Source of the DNA: Stenotrophomonas bentonitica
GTDB lineage: Bacteria > Pseudomonadota > Gammaproteobacteria > Xanthomonadales > Xanthomonadaceae
Length of the DNA stretch: 64,000 bases
Assembly (NCBI RefSeq): GCF_013185915.1
Contig: NZ_JAAZUH010000001.1
Coordinates: 2,232,001-2,296,000, forward strand
Direction: 5' to 3'
In this document: piece after piece, positions 61,180 to 64,000 of the stretch
How positions within the stretch are numbered: position 1 is the first letter of the stretch
Layout of the letters: each line of letters begins with the position of its first letter
Notes under the pieces: generated by a model
The model's database searches: none
The model's input: only the letters and a program-made list of their open reading frames with translations
What the model was told of the DNA's origin: nothing
Position numbers and translations under genes: made by a program

Positions 61180-62679
61180 ATGATGACAACAGAAACTCCG
61201 GCCACCCTCGCCGCCCTGGTCCATGCGCGTGATGCTCTTGGCGAGGTCAGGCGTCCCGATGCCGACACGCATCTGACCCTGTCCCTGCTGCTGCTCAAGC
61301 TGGCCAGCGACGCGCACCAGGCCTGCACCCCACCCTCTGCACAGGCGCCGTTCGATCGGCTGCGTTCCGTGCCGTTCTGCGTGCCGGCGCATGCGCGGTT
61401 CGAGACGCTGTACCGGCAACGCCACGCGCAGGGCAACGGGCTGCGGGTGATGACGGCGCTGCGAGTGTTCACGCTGGCCAATCCGCGCAAGCTGGGCGGC
61501 ATCTTCCCCGCGCTGCAGCTGGGCGATGCGCTGCCTTCAGATGAAACCCGCCGCGACGAGGTGCTGCTGCACCTGCTGGAACGCCTTGCCCTGCCGGCGC
61601 TGAATTTCCGTGGGCACCCCGGCTTTGGAAATGTCTGCATCAGCGATGCGGTGGAAGGTCTGCTGGAGCGCCCGGTGGCCGGGCGCGGCCCGGTCGAGGC
61701 GGGCCAGGTACCGGGTGCGTTGGCCTGGTTGATGACAGCGCTCACTGATCCGGACGCCCGCGAGTCTGTGTACGACCCCATCTGCCGGCAGGGCACGTTG
61801 CTGCTGGCGGCCTCACGTCGGATGCGCAAGGCGGGCGCCGAGGCCAGTCCGGCTTACCGCTACCCGTTGTATGGGCAGGAGGCCGACCCGCTGCTGTGTG
61901 CTGTTGCCCGCCTTCGCCTGCTCCTGCATGGCAGCGACAACCCACACCTCCGCTCGCGCGACGCATTGGAGGATCCGCTGCTGGAAGACGGTCGCCTGCA
62001 GCGCTTCCACGTGGCGCTGGCTTGCCCGCCGCTGCACCTCAAATGGGTGTCCGCGCAGGCTGCGCACGACCCGTACCTGCGCTTCCTGCACGGCACCGCG
62101 CCCCGCCAGTGGGCGCACGCGGCGCTGATCCAGCACATGCTGGCCACGCTGGATCCACAGCGCGGCCGCATGGCGGTGGTGGTGCCGCACGGCGTGCTGT
62201 TCCGCGACGGCGAGGAAGCCCGGATCCGCCAGGCGTGGCTGGATGCCAATCTGGTGGAAACCGTGATCGGGCTGCCCGACCGCCTGTTCGCCGGGTCGTC
62301 GGTGGCGACCGCGCTGCTGGTGCTGCGCAGGGCGCGCAAGGACGAAGCGGTGCTGTTCATCGACGCCCGCCGGCTGTCCACTGCAGGCAAGCGCGGTCCG
62401 CGCCTGGGCATGGAGGCAGCAGACACGCTGCATCGCCTTTGCGCAAAGCGCACAAGCGCGCCAGGATTGGCGCATCTGGCACGGTTCGATGAGATCACCG
62501 CCAACCACGGCAACCTGAGCATTGCGCGTTACGTGCGGCCGGTACCGGCTACCGCTGCTACCGACCTGGCAACGTTGCGCTCGCGGCGTGCAGCGCTGGA
62601 AGCGACATTCGCAGCGATCCAGCAGGAGTTGAACGCAGAGCTGGACGCGCTGGAGCGCGAGTTCTCGAAGCTGGCCTGA
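61180..62679 (+). CDS. HsdM-like N6-DNA-methylase homologue with altered catalytic motifs
   Basis: This 499-residue protein has the overall plan of a type I methylase subunit. The N-terminal helical part is followed by the SAM-binding region (VYDPICRQGTLLLAASRRMR at 198) and YGQEADPLLCAVARLRLLLH. The catalytic strand is FHVALACPPLHLKW (CPPL at 282-285), followed by the conserved RMAVVVPHGVLFRDGEEARI, ANLVETVIGLPDRLFAGSSV and TALLVLRRA. However, motif I DPxCGxG reads DPICRQG, and the catalytic NPPF/Y reads CPPL. The frame is otherwise intact and GC-rich. Methyl transfer is therefore unlikely; binding of DNA or of the S protein may remain. ATGs at 61180 and 61183 are both possible. It precedes the HsdR-like gene by 217 bases. 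Confidence 0.85.
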   Translation: MMTTETPATLAALVHARDALGEVRRPDADTHLTLSLLLLKLASDAHQACTPPSAQAPFDRLRSVPFCVPAHARFETLYRQRHAQGNGLRVMTALRVFTLANPRKLGGIFPALQLGDALPSDETRRDEVLLHLLERLALPALNFRGHPGFGNVCISDAVEGLLERPVAGRGPVEAGQVPGALAWLMTALTDPDARESVYDPICRQGTLLLAASRRMRKAGAEASPAYRYPLYGQEADPLLCAVARLRLLLHGSDNPHLRSRDALEDPLLEDGRLQRFHVALACPPLHLKWVSAQAAHDPYLRFLHGTAPRQWAHAALIQHMLATLDPQRGRMAVVVPHGVLFRDGEEARIRQAWLDANLVETVIGLPDRLFAGSSVATALLVLRRARKDEAVLFIDARRLSTAGKRGPRLGMEAADTLHRLCAKRTSAPGLAHLARFDEITANHGNLSIARYVRPVPATAATDLATLRSRRAALEATFAAIQQELNAELDALEREFSKLA

Positions 62680-62740
62680 AACGACGCGCTCGGGTGCGAC
62701 CGATTGGCGTTCTCTATCCCATTTCGAAAATGGATTGAGA

Positions 62741-62771
62741 ATGCGTTCCGTCTTCTGCACATCGAACGCAT
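62741..62771. promoter_or_regulatory. Inverted repeat between M-like and R-like genes
   Basis: ATGCGTTC (62741-62748) and GAACGCAT (62764-62771) are perfect 8-base arms. They lie in a 217-base spacer that also holds a palindromic ATTTTCGAAAAT-like patch just upstream and ACACAGTGT/ACACACTGT copies just downstream. The spacing suggests separate control of the R-like gene. Confidence 0.35.
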
Positions 62772-62896
62772 GATTCGGAATGATGCACACAGTGTGAGAT
62801 GGATGTGATCGAACACACTGTCCGCATGAACATCGCCCACCTCACTTTCGTCGTCGCGGACACACGTCTCCGTCCCTGTCTCTCCGTGGTGCTCGC

Positions 62897-64000
62897 ATGA
62901 GCATCAACCACGGCAGATTTGGCGTTCGCCACTCGGTACTGGGCTGGTTGCGTCGGCTTGGCTGGAACTACCTGGAAGCACGCGAGCTGAGGCCGCTTCG
63001 CGGACTCGCCGAAAGCACGCTGCTCGAGAACCGCCTGCTGCCGTGGCTGCGGCGCTTCCGCTTCGAGCGCAACGGCGAGCTGCTGCCGCTTTCGCCGCAG
63101 GGCGTCCACGAGATCATTTCCACGGTGGACTCTTGCTGCCACAGCCTTGACTGGGAGGCATCCAGCGCAACCGTACATCGCCTGCTGGTGGAAGGCGCGC
63201 GTACGGTGCAACAGCTGCCGGATGGAAGCAGCACCGAGGTGCTGGTTCCGCTGATCGACTGGGAACATGTGCAGCGCAACCACTGGGACGTGGCCGATGC
63301 GGAGCCATACCCCGATCCCCTCGATCCCGACATCCGCGAGCTGGTCGGGTACGTCAATGGCATTCCGTTGGTCGTGCTGGCGTGCGTGGAGCGCGACCGC
63401 GAGAAGCGCTGGGGCACCGCCGCTGCCGGGATTTCCCACCTGTGGCGTGGCAAGACCGCCTTTGTGTCCCATCGGCCAGCGCTGCACGCGCAACTGCTGC
63501 TGTGCCTGGACCGGCGCGGCGGCTGCTATGCCAGCGTGGGCACGCCCGCCCATGGCTGGATGCGCTGGCGGGAACATGGCTGGAGCCGCGAGACGGAGGG
63601 CCAGTTGCGCGACCGTCCGGTGCCCTTCGCCGAGGTAGCGCTGGACCCGCCGTGGGCCGCGCATGCCGAGCTACTGCGCGGTGTGCTGGGGCCGCAGCGG
63701 TTCCTGCAACTGCTGCGCGGCTTCCTCCGCTCCGGCGCGCATGGGCGGCGCTATGTGGCGCGCCCTGGGCAGTTCTTTGCCGTGCAGCATGCGCTGCAGG
63801 CGCTGCGCAGCCGCGATGCCGCCGGAAGGCGGGGCGGCGGACAGCTGTGCCTTGCCGCCGGCAGCGGGCTGCAGCGCGCACGATACTGGCTGCTGCACGC
63901 GTTGCGCGCGGATCCCGAGTTCGAAGGGCTGCGCATACTGCTGCCGGTGGCCCGCCCCACCCCGGCGCCACAGGACCACAAGCGCAGGACGGGCCCGCAG
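62897..64000 (+). CDS. HsdR-like protein with altered nuclease and helicase motifs (3' end outside window)
   Basis: The open frame runs from ATG 62897 to the window end (368 codons visible). The order of segments is that of a type I restriction subunit: an N-terminal nuclease-type domain (RLGWNYLEARELRPLRGLAE ... RELVGYVNGIPLVVLACVER), then a linker and the start of the helicase (RRYVARPGQFFAVQHALQAL, QLCLAAGSGLQRARYWLLHA). Two catalytic centres are changed. The nuclease E-x-K that follows VNGxPLVVI reads A-C-V (162-164), and the P-loop GSGKT/S reads GSGLQ (322-326). There are no stops or frameshifts. The protein probably neither cuts nor hydrolyses ATP in the normal way; its role is unknown. 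It follows the similarly altered M-like gene. Confidence 0.83.
   Translation, partial: MSINHGRFGVRHSVLGWLRRLGWNYLEARELRPLRGLAESTLLENRLLPWLRRFRFERNGELLPLSPQGVHEIISTVDSCCHSLDWEASSATVHRLLVEGARTVQQLPDGSSTEVLVPLIDWEHVQRNHWDVADAEPYPDPLDPDIRELVGYVNGIPLVVLACVERDREKRWGTAAAGISHLWRGKTAFVSHRPALHAQLLLCLDRRGGCYASVGTPAHGWMRWREHGWSRETEGQLRDRPVPFAEVALDPPWAAHAELLRGVLGPQRFLQLLRGFLRSGAHGRRYVARPGQFFAVQHALQALRSRDAAGRRGGGQLCLAAGSGLQRARYWLLHALRADPEFEGLRILLPVARPTPAPQDHKRRTGPQ

Overview
The window comes from a high-GC gammaproteobacterium of the Xanthomonadaceae, most probably Stenotrophomonas. The grounds are the gene set (kynA, the E1-alpha/E1-beta/SH3/E2 ketoacid dehydrogenase operon, opgB, speA/speE, lpxO, comM), a T4SS effector with a Xanthomonadales-type export domain, and paired 24-bp palindromic repeats starting GTAG that look like SMAG (Stenotrophomonas REP) elements. 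No rRNA, tRNA, CRISPR array or intact insertion sequence was seen.

Layout. 0-5 kb: a MarR fragment, an unrecognised membrane protein, a coupled POT transporter/thioredoxin-lipoprotein pair, and tryptophan 2,3-dioxygenase. 5-9 kb: a 2-oxoacid dehydrogenase operon with a small tandem-SH3 protein between E1-beta and E2. 9-22 kb: a GGDEF protein, a YedI-type membrane protein, a UbiB-family kinase, phosphoglycerol transferase OpgB, then a 2005-residue protein of unknown function with four degenerate repeats of about 180 residues. 22-30 kb: a large MscS channel, a lipocalin, an FAD oxidoreductase, two PepSY proteins and a two-component system. 30-38 kb: speA and speE (polyamines), lpxO, a small kinase, glnK/glnB, ubiK, an orphan XRE regulator and comM. 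38-48 kb: an EvgAS/BvgAS-like hybrid kinase and regulator, next to a Tat-signal CoA transferase plus porin on one side and a divergent trimeric autotransporter on the other. 48-58 kb: a TonB-dependent receptor, a secreted BSP-type peptidase, a HAD phosphatase, and an operon of two lipoproteins plus a multidomain peptidoglycan hydrolase with an XVIPCD-like tail (candidate T4SS effector with immunity lipoproteins); then a VOC-like protein and a QEGLA protein.

58-64 kb looks like a defence or accessory island. It holds a RES-type toxin-antitoxin pair with an unusually long antitoxin, a 48-residue Gln-rich protein with its own terminator, and a type I restriction-modification-like S-M-R trio. In that trio the methylase motifs (DPICRQG, CPPL), the nuclease E-x-K motif (ACV) and the helicase P-loop (GSGLQ) have all lost key residues while the reading frames stay open. 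This trio and the 2005-residue repeat protein are the best candidates for undescribed biology here.
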